Below are positions 33,533 through 45,222 of a stretch of DNA of 64,000 bases, piece by piece. Below the pieces are notes generated by a model. The model was not told the origin of the DNA, searched no databases, and saw only the letters and a program-made list of their open reading frames with translations. Each line of letters opens with the position of its first letter. The stretch's first letter is position 1. The position numbers and the translations under genes are program-made. Source of the DNA: Planctomycetaceae bacterium. Its GTDB lineage: Bacteria; Planctomycetota; Phycisphaerae; Phycisphaerales; SM1A02. Location: NCBI GenBank assembly GCA_027490145.1, contig JAIXYQ010000010.1, forward strand, positions 310,001-374,000. Reading direction: 5' to 3'.

Positions 33533-34623
33533 TCCCCAGCGGAGGCCCGGAACTCACGGCATGGATCGTGGCGCGCGGTCGCGAGCTGGGGTTCGCAGCG
33601 GTTGGCGTGGCACGCCTGGAGCGCTCACCGCGCGAGGCGGTCATCCGCGAATGGGTCGCGGCCGGACGTCATGGCCCGATGGAGTGGTTCCGCGAGCAGC
33701 TCGAAGCTCGGCTCGATCCATGCACCATGCTGCCGGGTGCGCGCAGCGTGGTCGTGGTGGCCGATCGCTACGCGGATGGTCGGCCGGATCGTGTGGATGC
33801 CGCCGCAGCCCCGCGCGGGCGCACCGCGCGCTACGCACGAGGCCGCGACTACCACCGACGGATGAAGAAGCGCCTGCTCAAGCTGCACAAGGCGCTTGAC
33901 GAGGCCTTCCCCGGCCACGGGTTTCGTCGGTGCGGCGACCTCGAGCCGGTGCTTGAGCGTGAGCATGCCGAGCGCGCGGGAGTGGTCCGCATCGGCAAGA
34001 ACACGCTCGGCATCGCGCCGGGATTGGGCTCGTGGATCCTGCTGGGCGAGCTGCTGACGACGCTTGACCTCGAGCCGACCACGGCGGCACCCGGCATCGG
34101 TGACGATCCCTGCGGCAGCTGCACCGCGTGCATCGATGCCTGCCCGACCAAGGCGATCACGCCATGGTCGGTCGATGCGTCGCGCTGCATCAGCACCTTC
34201 ACGCTCGAGGAGCGCGGCGACGGCCAGGCCTGGCTGGCCGACTCGGTCGGCGATTGGCTCTTCGGGTGCGATGCGTGCCAGGAGGTCTGTCCGCACAACG
34301 CGCCGACCGTGCGCAGCCGCCGTGCAGGCGTGCACCCTGACTTCGATGGCCGCGGCGCGAGCCATGACCTGCTCACGGTGCTCGGCTGGTGCGAGGAGGA
34401 CCGGACCGAGGCGTTCCTCGCTGGCACGCTCAAGCGGGTGTCGCTGGACATGGCACGCCGCAATGCGGTGCATGCTGCGGCCTCGGCGATCCTCGAAGAG
34501 CGCGGGAGCGAAGCCGGTCGGTTGGCCCTGCGGCGGAAACTGCTTGAACTCGCCGCCGATTCTTCGCAACCTGAACTCGTGCGGCACGCCGCGCGACGTC
34601 AGGTCATGCGGCTGGGCTCGTGA
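33529..34623 (+). CDS. queG: Epoxyqueuosine reductase (cobalamin-dependent)
   Basis: QueG reduces epoxyqueuosine in tRNA to queuosine using cob(I)alamin and two 4Fe-4S clusters. The 364-residue protein has cluster motifs CGSCTACIDACPTKAI and CDACQEVCPHN, the cobalamin domain with YARGRDYHRRMKKRL and PVLEREHAERAGVVRIGKNT, and a C-terminal HEAT-like region (RNAVHAAASAILEERG). Length is typical. It overlaps hpnE by four bases and converges on a lipoprotein gene only three bases away. Its need for B12 means the host must make or import corrinoid, which bears on the riboswitch operon at 8996-11112. Confidence 0.95.
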   Translation: MIPSGGPELTAWIVARGRELGFAAVGVARLERSPREAVIREWVAAGRHGPMEWFREQLEARLDPCTMLPGARSVVVVADRYADGRPDRVDAAAAPRGRTARYARGRDYHRRMKKRLLKLHKALDEAFPGHGFRRCGDLEPVLEREHAERAGVVRIGKNTLGIAPGLGSWILLGELLTTLDLEPTTAAPGIGDDPCGSCTACIDACPTKAITPWSVDASRCISTFTLEERGDGQAWLADSVGDWLFGCDACQEVCPHNAPTVRSRRAGVHPDFDGRGASHDLLTVLGWCEEDRTEAFLAGTLKRVSLDMARRNAVHAAASAILEERGSEAGRLALRRKLLELAADSSQPELVRHAARRQVMRLGS

Positions 34624-34626
34624 ACC

Positions 34627-36651
34627 TCAGGGCAGCGGCTCGTCCTGGTTGCCTTCGGCCGGGTCGCCACCAACGCCGTTGGGCACCGCGACATCCTGGG
34701 CGCCGCCCATCATGCCACCGGCGGCCTTCATCATGGCGCCCATCATCGCCTGCTGGAACGCCTGCATCGCGGCACCCGGATCGGCGATCTCGCCGGCGGT
34801 GATCTTGGCGGCGACGGCCTCGGCTGCTCCGCGCATCGGGCCGGCGATCATGCCGATCTGCGCGCCGAGCTGCTTCATCATGGGGTTGCTCATCGCCTCC
34901 TGCGGCATGGACGCGACGTCAATGAACCAGCCGTCGCCCTCCTTGAAGAGCTTGATGTTCTGGGGGCCGCTGACGAGCGTGGCTTCGGTGTCGGTCACGT
35001 CGGTGAGCGTGGCGTTGGCTGCATCGGCCGCGCCGGCCGTGGTCTCGCCAAGCGCCGCGAGGGCTTCCGTCCCGAACGTGGTCTTCATCGCCACCATCAG
35101 CGGTCCCATGGCCGAGCTCAGCGTGCCCAGGACCTGGCCATCGCGGCGTGACGTTTCGTCGCGCCCCGACATGCACTTGGCGATCCGGTCGAAGCCCTCG
35201 ACGGAGTCGTAGCTCCCCTTCATCGTCTCGAGCAGGGCTTCGGCGCTCTCGAAGCCGACGGGGTCAGGCAGCGGTGCGGGCGCGGGCGCCTTGGCGCGGG
35301 CAGGGCGCTTCGCCGGCTTCTTCGCATCGGAGGAAAGCGCGATGCCGCTCTTCGCGGCCATCTCCGCGGCGAAGTCCTCCGGGCTCTCGAGCGACTTGAT
35401 CGCCGTGTCGACCTGGGCCTTCATCGCCGTCTTGGATTCCTCGCTCGAGCTGCTGCCGTCGATGGATTCCTTGGCGTTCTTGTAGGCGGTGACGGCTGCC
35501 GTCACGAGCTCGCTCGGATCGTTGCCCGCGAACTCGATGCCATCGGCCACGTCTCCGGCCTTGCCGGCCATGTCGGCGATCGCGGCATCGGCCAGCGCGG
35601 CGCTCGCAAGCAGATCCGCCAAGCGGGCCTGCAGCAGGGTGATGGTGAGTTGCTCGTTGCGGGCACTCTGACCGCTCGCGCCCTGCAGGCTCGACGCACG
35701 GCCGGCGTTGGTGGCGGCCTGCTCCAGATCCTGGGTCACGGCCTCCACGGCCTGCTTGAGCGCATCGCCCTGACGATCGGCGATGCCCTTGGCCGCTTCG
35801 GCGACCTGCGCGCTCATGGCCTCGAGTGCCTCGGCGTTCTCCTTGGCCGCGTCCTGCAGACGCTTGGCCTCGGCAGCGACCGATTGTGCGGCGCGTTCGA
35901 GCGCGGCTCCCAGGTTCTGGTCGGCATCCGCCATCGAGGCAAGTTCCATCGCCGTGGCGGCGAGCGCCTCGTAGGTCACTTCGGCGACCATGCCGTCACG
36001 AGCGGCGTCGCGTGCTTCGAGCGTCATGCCGAGCGCTTCGTCGCTCGCGCTGACACGACCCATGGGCGATTCGGAACGCGATGCATCGAGTCGCTCGCGG
36101 GCCTCGGCCAATCGCGATTCCGACGTGGCTTGCAGCGTGGCCGCAGCCGACTTGAGCTCTTCGGCCTTCTGCGCAAGGGCGACCGCATCGATGCCTTCGA
36201 GCACGCCGCCTGCCTCGAAGGTCGTGGCGAGGCGTTCGAGTTCGGCGGCGATCGGATCAAGGTTCGTGGCGCCGATGGCTTCGAGCGCAGCACCCGCGAC
36301 GACCATGTCCGGCAGCAGGCCGGCGATCATCGCCCGGGCGGTGCGGTCCTGGGCCATCATGTCGTCGACCTTCTGCATGCCGAACGTGGCGGCCTGCAGG
36401 AAGCCGCGCGCGGCGATCAGGCCCGCGGCGTTCTGCTGCTCGTTGCTCGCGCCCGGGATCGACGCCAGTCGCTGTGCTGCAGTCCGGCACTGTTCGATGC
36501 GCTCATCGAGGGTCTCGGCGTCGTTCGCTGCGGCAAGCTTCTGGCCCCACGTGCGGATCGCGTTGGTCGCCTCCTCGGGGTTCTTGGCCTGCGGATCGGT
36601 GCAGGCGGCGAGCAGGGTGACGAGGCAGCAGGCGGCGAGGGTGCGGTTCAT
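34627..36651 (-). CDS. Coiled-coil-rich lipoprotein of unknown function
   Basis: A 674-residue protein. Signal peptide MNRTLAACCLVTLLAAC ends in lipobox LAAC, so it is likely a lipid-anchored envelope protein. Most of residues 30-460 is Ala/Glu/Gln-rich helix with heptad character (AEAKRLQDAAKENAEALEAM), probably long coiled coils. A Lys/Pro/Ala linker at about 455-475 (KKPAKRPARAKAPAPAP) leads to a C-terminal globular part with KLFKEGDGWFIDVASMP, similar to domains that test a value against a deposited score. The tail is Met/Gly-rich (MMGAMMKAAGGMMGG). No enzyme motif is seen. The ATG at 36651 begins the lipoprotein signal. It lies 25 bases after the next upstream gene. Confidence 0.7.
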   Translation of the reverse strand: MNRTLAACCLVTLLAACTDPQAKNPEEATNAIRTWGQKLAAANDAETLDERIEQCRTAAQRLASIPGASNEQQNAAGLIAARGFLQAATFGMQKVDDMMAQDRTARAMIAGLLPDMVVAGAALEAIGATNLDPIAAELERLATTFEAGGVLEGIDAVALAQKAEELKSAAATLQATSESRLAEARERLDASRSESPMGRVSASDEALGMTLEARDAARDGMVAEVTYEALAATAMELASMADADQNLGAALERAAQSVAAEAKRLQDAAKENAEALEAMSAQVAEAAKGIADRQGDALKQAVEAVTQDLEQAATNAGRASSLQGASGQSARNEQLTITLLQARLADLLASAALADAAIADMAGKAGDVADGIEFAGNDPSELVTAAVTAYKNAKESIDGSSSSEESKTAMKAQVDTAIKSLESPEDFAAEMAAKSGIALSSDAKKPAKRPARAKAPAPAPLPDPVGFESAEALLETMKGSYDSVEGFDRIAKCMSGRDETSRRDGQVLGTLSSAMGPLMVAMKTTFGTEALAALGETTAGAADAANATLTDVTDTEATLVSGPQNIKLFKEGDGWFIDVASMPQEAMSNPMMKQLGAQIGMIAGPMRGAAEAVAAKITAGEIADPGAAMQAFQQAMMGAMMKAAGGMMGGAQDVAVPNGVGGDPAEGNQDEPLP

Positions 36652-36676
36652 GGTGGGTGCCGTGGGAAGTGCGTGG

Positions 36677-38182
36677 TCAGCGGGACTCGGGGACATCCTT
36701 CAGGTCGCCGGCGTCGGGCGAGCGGAGGGACGGGGGGTCGAAGTCGACAGGGTACTCCGGACGCGGACGGTGCATGGTGGCGATCCAGCGTTCGCAGTCG
36801 GCCATCAGGCGCTCGTTCGTGCGGTCGAAGACCGGCTTCCATCCCGGGACGTCGGGGTGGGGGAAGCGGGCGCTCGAGCGGGGCAGCGCGTGCTGGACCA
36901 GCAGCGAGTCGTGCGGCTGGTCGAAGTCGACCATCGGGCGGTCGTCGAAGCGCGACTCGAGCAGGATGAGCAGGTTCGTGTAGCGCACCGAGTCACTGTT
37001 GCCGTTGCGGGCGTGCAGGAAGAAGTTCCCGCCATCGAGCCCGCCGTGGCATCGGCTCGTCGCGCAATTGCCCAGGAGCCACGCGTTGTGGACCTTGGTG
37101 CGGAACATGTTCAGGGCATGGGGTTCGGTATCGACCTGGATGCGGTCGTAGAGGTCCCGGGCGCGCAGGTCGAACATGAGCTTGACGAGCTCGATGGGAT
37201 CCTGCGTGAAGAGCCGGGTTCGCCCCGACTCCGACTCAGGGATCAGGTCGCTCGATGCGTGCGCAGCGATGAGTTCCTTGATGGCGTCGGCCGAGATGGT
37301 CACCTTGGGCGGTCGGTTGAAGTCGATCTCGTAAACGCGGATCAGGTTGACCTCGGATGGCGTCAGCAGCCGATCCGGAAGGGCGGATGCCGGGGCGCGC
37401 GGGGTGGCGGAAACGCCCGCGCCACCCGTTGCCGCGGTGCCACTGGGCGTGCTCCGGAAGACGGCGACCTGCGCCTCGATGGCCGCCAGCAGCCGCTTGG
37501 CCTCGTCGATGGGCCGGGTGGCGATGAGTGCCCGCGTTTCGGTCAACGCTTCGTCGTAGGCGCGCTGCTCGAAGAGCCAGCGGCACATGGCCAAGCGGCC
37601 ATCCACGTCGTCGTCGCGCAGCGCCGCCTTGAGCTTGCGGTACCGCTCATCGAAGCCGACGTCGAGCATGACCTGCCATGCCCGATCGCGGGGCACGACG
37701 GTGCGGATGCCGGCGATCGAGTAGACGACCGCATCGAAGCCGTCGTCGAGGATGTGTGCGCGCACGCTGGTCCCATCGCGCATCGTGATGAGCCCCGTGG
37801 CGCCGCTGGCCGGCACGTCGACGAGCTCGATCACGTTGAGCACCCGCCCGTGCTCGAAGGTCACGCTCGTTTCGCCGCGGCGCACGGTGAAGGTCGTGTC
37901 GTCGTCGGCGATGACCCAGCCGCCGAACTCGCGCGAACGGCTCTCGACCACGTGCACGCGGCGGATGGCGCCCTCGGGCGGCTGTTCGGGTGCCGGTTGG
38001 CTGCCTGCCGCCGGCGGGGCCGCGTCAGGCGACAGCGCGCCGGATGAGGGCGGCGCTCCCGGCGTGACCCCGGCCGGCGGTTCGGCTGCGGGGGACTGCC
38101 CACGGCACGGCGCGCTCATCATGGCGACCGAGGCCAGCGCCGCGGCGAGTGCCGCGACCGTGGAGGTGCGTGGGCAGGGCAT
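36677..38182 (-). CDS. Exported protein with single CxxxxCH motif (possible cytochrome-like)
   Basis: A 501-residue protein. Signal peptide (PRTSTVAALAAALASVAMMS, cleavage near CRGQS) is followed by a Pro/Ala/Ser-rich spacer (about 30-72). A beta-rich segment (FGGWVIADDDTTFTVRRGET) and a TPR-like pair of helices (LFEQRAYDEALTETRALIA) come next. The C-terminal domain has NCATSRCHGGLDGG, a CxxxxCH sequence near residue 380. Planctomycetal secreted proteins often carry CxxCH cytochrome-type motifs; the four-residue gap is rare but known in some multihaem proteins. Haem binding is unproven. The ATG at 38182 is preferred over an adjacent upstream TTG. Its stop is 25 bases from the downstream lipoprotein start. 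Confidence 0.65.
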   Translation of the reverse strand: MPCPRTSTVAALAAALASVAMMSAPCRGQSPAAEPPAGVTPGAPPSSGALSPDAAPPAAGSQPAPEQPPEGAIRRVHVVESRSREFGGWVIADDDTTFTVRRGETSVTFEHGRVLNVIELVDVPASGATGLITMRDGTSVRAHILDDGFDAVVYSIAGIRTVVPRDRAWQVMLDVGFDERYRKLKAALRDDDVDGRLAMCRWLFEQRAYDEALTETRALIATRPIDEAKRLLAAIEAQVAVFRSTPSGTAATGGAGVSATPRAPASALPDRLLTPSEVNLIRVYEIDFNRPPKVTISADAIKELIAAHASSDLIPESESGRTRLFTQDPIELVKLMFDLRARDLYDRIQVDTEPHALNMFRTKVHNAWLLGNCATSRCHGGLDGGNFFLHARNGNSDSVRYTNLLILLESRFDDRPMVDFDQPHDSLLVQHALPRSSARFPHPDVPGWKPVFDRTNERLMADCERWIATMHRPRPEYPVDFDPPSLRSPDAGDLKDVPESR

Positions 38183-38274
38183 CAACGGATTGTCCGTGAA
38201 CCCGTGGCCCGGCGCAACCGGGGCGGAGGGGCTTCTGAACCACTATCGTCCGGACTCAACCTCAGGAGGCCTCC

Positions 38275-39267
38275 ATGAAGCTCGGTGTGATGGCAGCGTT
38301 GTTCACGGGACGCACGTTCGGGGACGTCGTGCGCGACTGCGCCGACATGGGCCTCGATGCGATCGAGTTGCCGGTCGGCGCCTATCCGGGCAAGCCCTTC
38401 TTCGATCCGCGCAAGGTGCTGGCGAGCTCGAAGGAGCAGGACCGCATCAAGGGGATGCTCCGGGACCACCATCTGGAGCTCAGCGGGCTCGCCGTGCATG
38501 GCAACCCCGTGCACCCTGACCGGAAGATCGCGAAGGCCCACCACGACGAGTACGAGACGGCGGTCAAGCTGGCACGCGTGCTCGGCACCGACGTCGTGAT
38601 CACCTTCAGCGGCTGCCCAGGCGGGTCGCGCAAGGACTCGACGCCCAACTGGGTCACCTGCCCCTGGCCCAACGACTTCACGGGGATCCTGGCGTACCAG
38701 TGGGACGAAGTGCTCGTGCCGTACTGGGCGAAGCAGGCCAAGCTCTGCGCGAAGCACGGCGTGAAGACCGCGTGGGAGGCTCACCCCGGATTCTGCGCCT
38801 ACAACACCGACACGCTCATCCGGCTCAGCGAGCGCTCGATGAAGGCCAGCGGCCTGCGCGGCAAGCCGGTGCTCGGCGCGAACCTCGACCCGAGCCACTT
38901 CTTCTGGCAGGGGATCGACCCGATCCTCGCAGCGCGCGAACTGGGCGAGCGCGGCCTGCTCTTCTACTGCCATGCGAAGGACACCGAGCTCGACCGCCAC
39001 GAGGGGCCGCTCAACGGCTACCTCGATGCGCGGCCGTACACGGCGCTGACGCGCCGGAGCTGGAACTTCCGCACCTGCGGCTACGGCCACGGCCACGAGT
39101 TCTGGAAGCCGTTCGTGAGCACGCTGCGCCGCTACGGCTACGACCACGTGCTCTCGATCGAGCACGAGGATGCCCTGATGAGCATCGAGGAGGGCCTGAC
39201 CAAGGCCATCGACTTCCTCACCGACGCCATCATCGAGGAGAAGCCCGCCACGCCGTGGTGGACGTGA
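38275..39267 (+). CDS. Sugar phosphate isomerase/epimerase-family TIM-barrel protein
   Basis: A 330-residue protein of the AP-endonuclease-2/xylose-isomerase-like fold. MKLGVMAALFTGRTFGDVV, DMGLDAIELPVG, WEAHPGFCAY, LGANLDPSHFFWQG, CHAKDTELD and LSIEHEDALM place metal-binding Glu, Asp, His and Glu where the family has them. Such enzymes epimerise or isomerise inositols, keto-sugars or tagatose derivatives; the substrate is unknown. A strong AGGAGG lies seven bases before the ATG, and a TATCGT box lies at 38244-38249. It is a single gene, divergent from the CxxxxCH protein. Confidence 0.85.
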   Translation: MKLGVMAALFTGRTFGDVVRDCADMGLDAIELPVGAYPGKPFFDPRKVLASSKEQDRIKGMLRDHHLELSGLAVHGNPVHPDRKIAKAHHDEYETAVKLARVLGTDVVITFSGCPGGSRKDSTPNWVTCPWPNDFTGILAYQWDEVLVPYWAKQAKLCAKHGVKTAWEAHPGFCAYNTDTLIRLSERSMKASGLRGKPVLGANLDPSHFFWQGIDPILAARELGERGLLFYCHAKDTELDRHEGPLNGYLDARPYTALTRRSWNFRTCGYGHGHEFWKPFVSTLRRYGYDHVLSIEHEDALMSIEEGLTKAIDFLTDAIIEEKPATPWWT

Positions 39268-39344
39268 CCAAGGCGTCATCTTAGAATTCCGCTGCGTTGC
39301 TCGACGGGGACGTTCGCCCCGACCGGGCCGCAGAAGGGTTCAAC

Positions 39345-40550
39345 ATGCTTTCCGGGTTCCAAGGCGTGGCGGCGTTCTGTGTGGTGGGGCTTGCGGCATC
39401 CCTCCCGGTCCGGGGTTGGGCTATGGCGCAGGATGACGCCGGTTCCGTGGCGTTGTCCAAGGTGGTCGAGACCGATGGAGGTGCGCTCCGCTCGGCGCCC
39501 GGCGGCGGCGACATTCCGCTGATCATCGATACCAACGAGGTCACGCCGCTCGACGCCCACCTGGCGATCTTCGCCGTGCAGGATGCGAACAAGGCAGGCC
39601 GAAAGGTCATCGCCGTGGTCGAGGGCGACGTGAGCGGTGGCGCCGCGGTGGTTGCGGCGGCGTGCCAAGGCATAGCGTTGATGCCCGATGGGCAGCTCAC
39701 CGGTTGCGCCGATGCATGGTGCCAAAGCCCCGCGATGCGTGAAGCCATGGCGAAGGAAGTGTCATCATGTGGCGGTCGAGACCCCATCGTCGCCAACCGG
39801 CTGCTCGGGGGTACCGAGGCGCTCTCGCATTCGAAGGACAATGGGGTTCAACAAGGCAACGGTGCTGAGACGATCCTCGCGGCTCAGGGCAAGCCCATGA
39901 CACTCGACGCGGCGGCCCTGCAGACCTTGGGCTGGGCCGGTCCGCCGCATGCCGATCGAGCGGCGGCCTTGGCGGCCATCGCGGCGGGCATCGGGACCAA
40001 TCCACCAGGCGGTGGATCGTCGAGCGGCAGCGGGGCGAAGCAACCCTCGGGCAAGCAGCCCGCGCCGCCATCCGGCAAGCCCGGGGTTCCTCCGCCCGCA
40101 GGCAAGCAGGGGGCCGCGCCGCCGGCCGGGCCGGGCGGAGGTGCGCTGCCGGGACCCGCGGCGGAGAAGCTCTCGGCGATCAAGACTGACCTGGCTGCGC
40201 TCAAGAAGCTCATCGAGGAGTTCAACCTCTACTTCCTGGGCGAGAAGGGTGTGTGGGACCAGAAGTCCAAGGGCTTGCGTCAGGTTTGGAAGACCGGCGA
40301 GATGACCAAGGATCAGCCCACCAAGAAGAAGTCAACCGAGCTGCAGACGGCCATGCGCCAGAGGGCCGCCGCCATCCAACGCAATCTTCGGTCCATCAAG
40401 GTTGCCGCCAAGGGCGCCGCGATCCCGCAGCAGGCGCAACTTGACCCGCTTGATGATGTGCTTCGCGAGTTCGAGGCTTCGCTGGCGACCGACGATCCGG
40501 ACAAGTACTCCCGCTCCTCCGCCGCAATCATGAGCACCAAGATCCCGTGA
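39345..40550 (+). CDS. Exported protein with ClpP/crotonase-fold-like domain (NfeD-type, degenerate)
   Basis: A 401-residue protein with GAAGGG before the ATG at 39345. The signal peptide (MLSGFQGVAAFCVVGLAASL) ends near AMAQ. About residues 55-200 follow the outline of NfeD/SppA-like membrane serine peptidases: LDAHLAIFAVQDANKAGRKV, VIAVVEGDVSGGAAVVAAAC and LDAAALQTLGWAG near the end. The usual catalytic Ser (SAG context) and Lys are not clearly placed. A Gly/Pro/Lys/Ser linker (PSGKQPAPPSGKPGVPPPAG type) precedes a basic helical C terminus (KSTELQTAMRQRAAAIQRNL). Function is unknown; the peptidase role is doubtful. Confidence 0.55.
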   Translation: MLSGFQGVAAFCVVGLAASLPVRGWAMAQDDAGSVALSKVVETDGGALRSAPGGGDIPLIIDTNEVTPLDAHLAIFAVQDANKAGRKVIAVVEGDVSGGAAVVAAACQGIALMPDGQLTGCADAWCQSPAMREAMAKEVSSCGGRDPIVANRLLGGTEALSHSKDNGVQQGNGAETILAAQGKPMTLDAAALQTLGWAGPPHADRAAALAAIAAGIGTNPPGGGSSSGSGAKQPSGKQPAPPSGKPGVPPPAGKQGAAPPAGPGGGALPGPAAEKLSAIKTDLAALKKLIEEFNLYFLGEKGVWDQKSKGLRQVWKTGEMTKDQPTKKKSTELQTAMRQRAAAIQRNLRSIKVAAKGAAIPQQAQLDPLDDVLREFEASLATDDPDKYSRSSAAIMSTKIP

Positions 40551-40646
40551 TCTGCGCCGTGCGCTGAATGCGTCGCGGCTGGACCGCATCACCGCGCCGC
40601 TCCTCCAAGCGACCATCCAGGTCGACCGCGCCTCCGGAGCTTCCGC

Positions 40647-42122
40647 TCACGCCTCCGGCGCTTCGAGCTGCCGCGGCAGGGCGGTGACCTGCTCGGGCGA
40701 GGCGAGCGCATCGGATGCCGTCATGTCGGCGACCCGGTTGGCGCCCGGCAGCAGGCGGGACTCGAAGGAGCCGACGGCCTTGTTGTAGGCGGTCGTCGCG
40801 GAGGCCAGCTGCGCGCCGACCTTTGCGAGGTGCTCGGCGAAGGTGTGCAGGCGATTGACCAGTTCCTTGGCTTCTTCGCCGATCTTCGCGGCGTTGGCGG
40901 CGAGCGCCACGTTGCTCCAGTGCATGGCCACCGTGCGCAGCAGGGCGAGCAGCGTGCTCGGCGTGACCACGAGCACGTACTGGTCCATGGCGTCGGCGTG
41001 CAGGCTCGGGTCGGCCTCGAACGCGGCGGTGAAGGCGCTCTCGACCGGGATGAAGAGCACGACGAACTCGAGTTCGCCATCGACGGCCGAGGCGTAGTCG
41101 CGACGGGCGAGTGCCTTGACGTGCGTACGCACGGCATCGGCGTGGGCGGCGCGCGCGGCGGCGCGCTCGGCATCGGATGCCGTGGGCTCGATCGAGGCGA
41201 GGTACGCGGCCAGCGGCACCTTGCTGTCGATCGCGATCTGCCGCTTGCTGGGCAGGTTGATGATCATGTCCGGGCGCAGCCGGCCGTCCTGACCGGCCAC
41301 GCTTGATTGCTCGGTGAAGTGCACGCCTGCCTGGAGACCGGCGAGCTCAACGACCTGCCGAAGCGCAACCTCGCCCCACCGTCCGCGCTGGCGGTTGTCG
41401 CTCAGCGCGCTCGAGAGCTTCTGTGCGGCCGTCGTGGCCTGCTGCTGCAGGAGCGAGATCGTGCGGAGCTGCTCGGTGAGCGCCTGGGCATCGCCCTCGC
41501 GCTTCTCGCCCAAGGCCTTCACGAGCGCTTCTTGCTTGGCGAGCTGTTCCTGCAGCGGCTTGAGCGTGGCATCGATGGCCTGCTGGCGGGCGGCGAGATC
41601 CTGCTCGGTGAGCTTCTTCTGCCCCTCGAACTGATCCTTGGCCTGCTTGAGCAGTTGCTCGGCGCTGGCCTGGAGCACCTTGGCGCCGGTAGCCTCGAAG
41701 GTGGCCTTCAGCTGGTCCTGCGCGCGCGTGAGCAGCTCAGCCTGCTCCCGCAGGTTGCGTTCGCGCTCGGTGAGTTCGGTGCGGACGGCCCGCATGTCGG
41801 CTTCGAGCTTGCTGCGCGATGCGGCTTCGGCTTCGGCGCGCTCCCGTTCCTGGCGGGCGGCAGCCAGAAGTTCCTGCGCGCGTGCGGTGGTGGCGGCGAG
41901 CGTGGCCTGGGCGGCTGCCTGCGCCTGCTGGGCGGCGGCGGCCTGCTGGCGCAGGTCGCCAAGTTCCTGTTTCAGGCCGGCGGCCTGATCCCGGGCGAGT
42001 TGTGCCGCGGCCTGCTCGGTTGCATGCTGCGCGGTCAGGCGCGCACGCAGGGCGAAGAAGGCGATGGCGCCGCCGGAGGCAGCGCCGAGGACGAGTCCGA
42101 TGATCAGGGAAAGGGCGTCCAT
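40647..42122 (-). CDS. rmuC: DNA recombination protein RmuC homologue
   Basis: A 491-residue protein. One N-terminal membrane helix (LSLIIGLVLGAASGGAIAFF) is followed by a long Ala/Gln/Glu coiled coil (about 30-220) and the RmuC PD-(D/E)xK-like nuclease domain: RGRWGEVALRQVVELAGL, QDGRLRPDMIINLPSKRQIA, IDSKVPLAAY, FVVLFIPVESAF and LVVTPSTLLALLRTVA. RmuC limits inversions at inverted repeats and is thought to cut abnormal DNA; the RPDMII and DSKVP segments hold the likely acidic/lysine active residues. The ATG at 42122 lies six bases after TACCAT. Upstream in-frame ATGs exist but would sit in or before that box. Confidence 0.92.
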   Translation of the reverse strand: MDALSLIIGLVLGAASGGAIAFFALRARLTAQHATEQAAAQLARDQAAGLKQELGDLRQQAAAAQQAQAAAQATLAATTARAQELLAAARQERERAEAEAASRSKLEADMRAVRTELTERERNLREQAELLTRAQDQLKATFEATGAKVLQASAEQLLKQAKDQFEGQKKLTEQDLAARQQAIDATLKPLQEQLAKQEALVKALGEKREGDAQALTEQLRTISLLQQQATTAAQKLSSALSDNRQRGRWGEVALRQVVELAGLQAGVHFTEQSSVAGQDGRLRPDMIINLPSKRQIAIDSKVPLAAYLASIEPTASDAERAAARAAHADAVRTHVKALARRDYASAVDGELEFVVLFIPVESAFTAAFEADPSLHADAMDQYVLVVTPSTLLALLRTVAMHWSNVALAANAAKIGEEAKELVNRLHTFAEHLAKVGAQLASATTAYNKAVGSFESRLLPGANRVADMTASDALASPEQVTALPRQLEAPEA

Positions 42123-42128
42123 GGGGAG

Positions 42129-42134
42129 ATGGTA
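42129..42134 (-). promoter_or_regulatory. -10-like TACCAT box of rmuC
   Basis: The minus strand reads TACCAT-CTCCCC-ATG (start 42122). Spacing of six bases suggests a leaderless mRNA. Confidence 0.4.
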
Positions 42135-42231
42135 TGGGTCCATCACCAACGGACGACGCAGAGGTTCGTGACACGCACCGGCGACATACCCGTTTTGGAT
42201 GCCGGGGCCTGGCTATGGATGCACCTCTATC

Positions 42232-45180
<2,949 letters not shown>

Positions 45181-45222
45181 CTCCTATTCTTACCAATTCG
45201 CGCCTCCCTCCCGGCGCGCACC

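Noticed and set aside
39345-40550. Active NfeD/SppA-type serine peptidase
   Set aside because: The fold outline fits, but the catalytic Ser and Lys cannot be placed, so only a degenerate similarity is reported.
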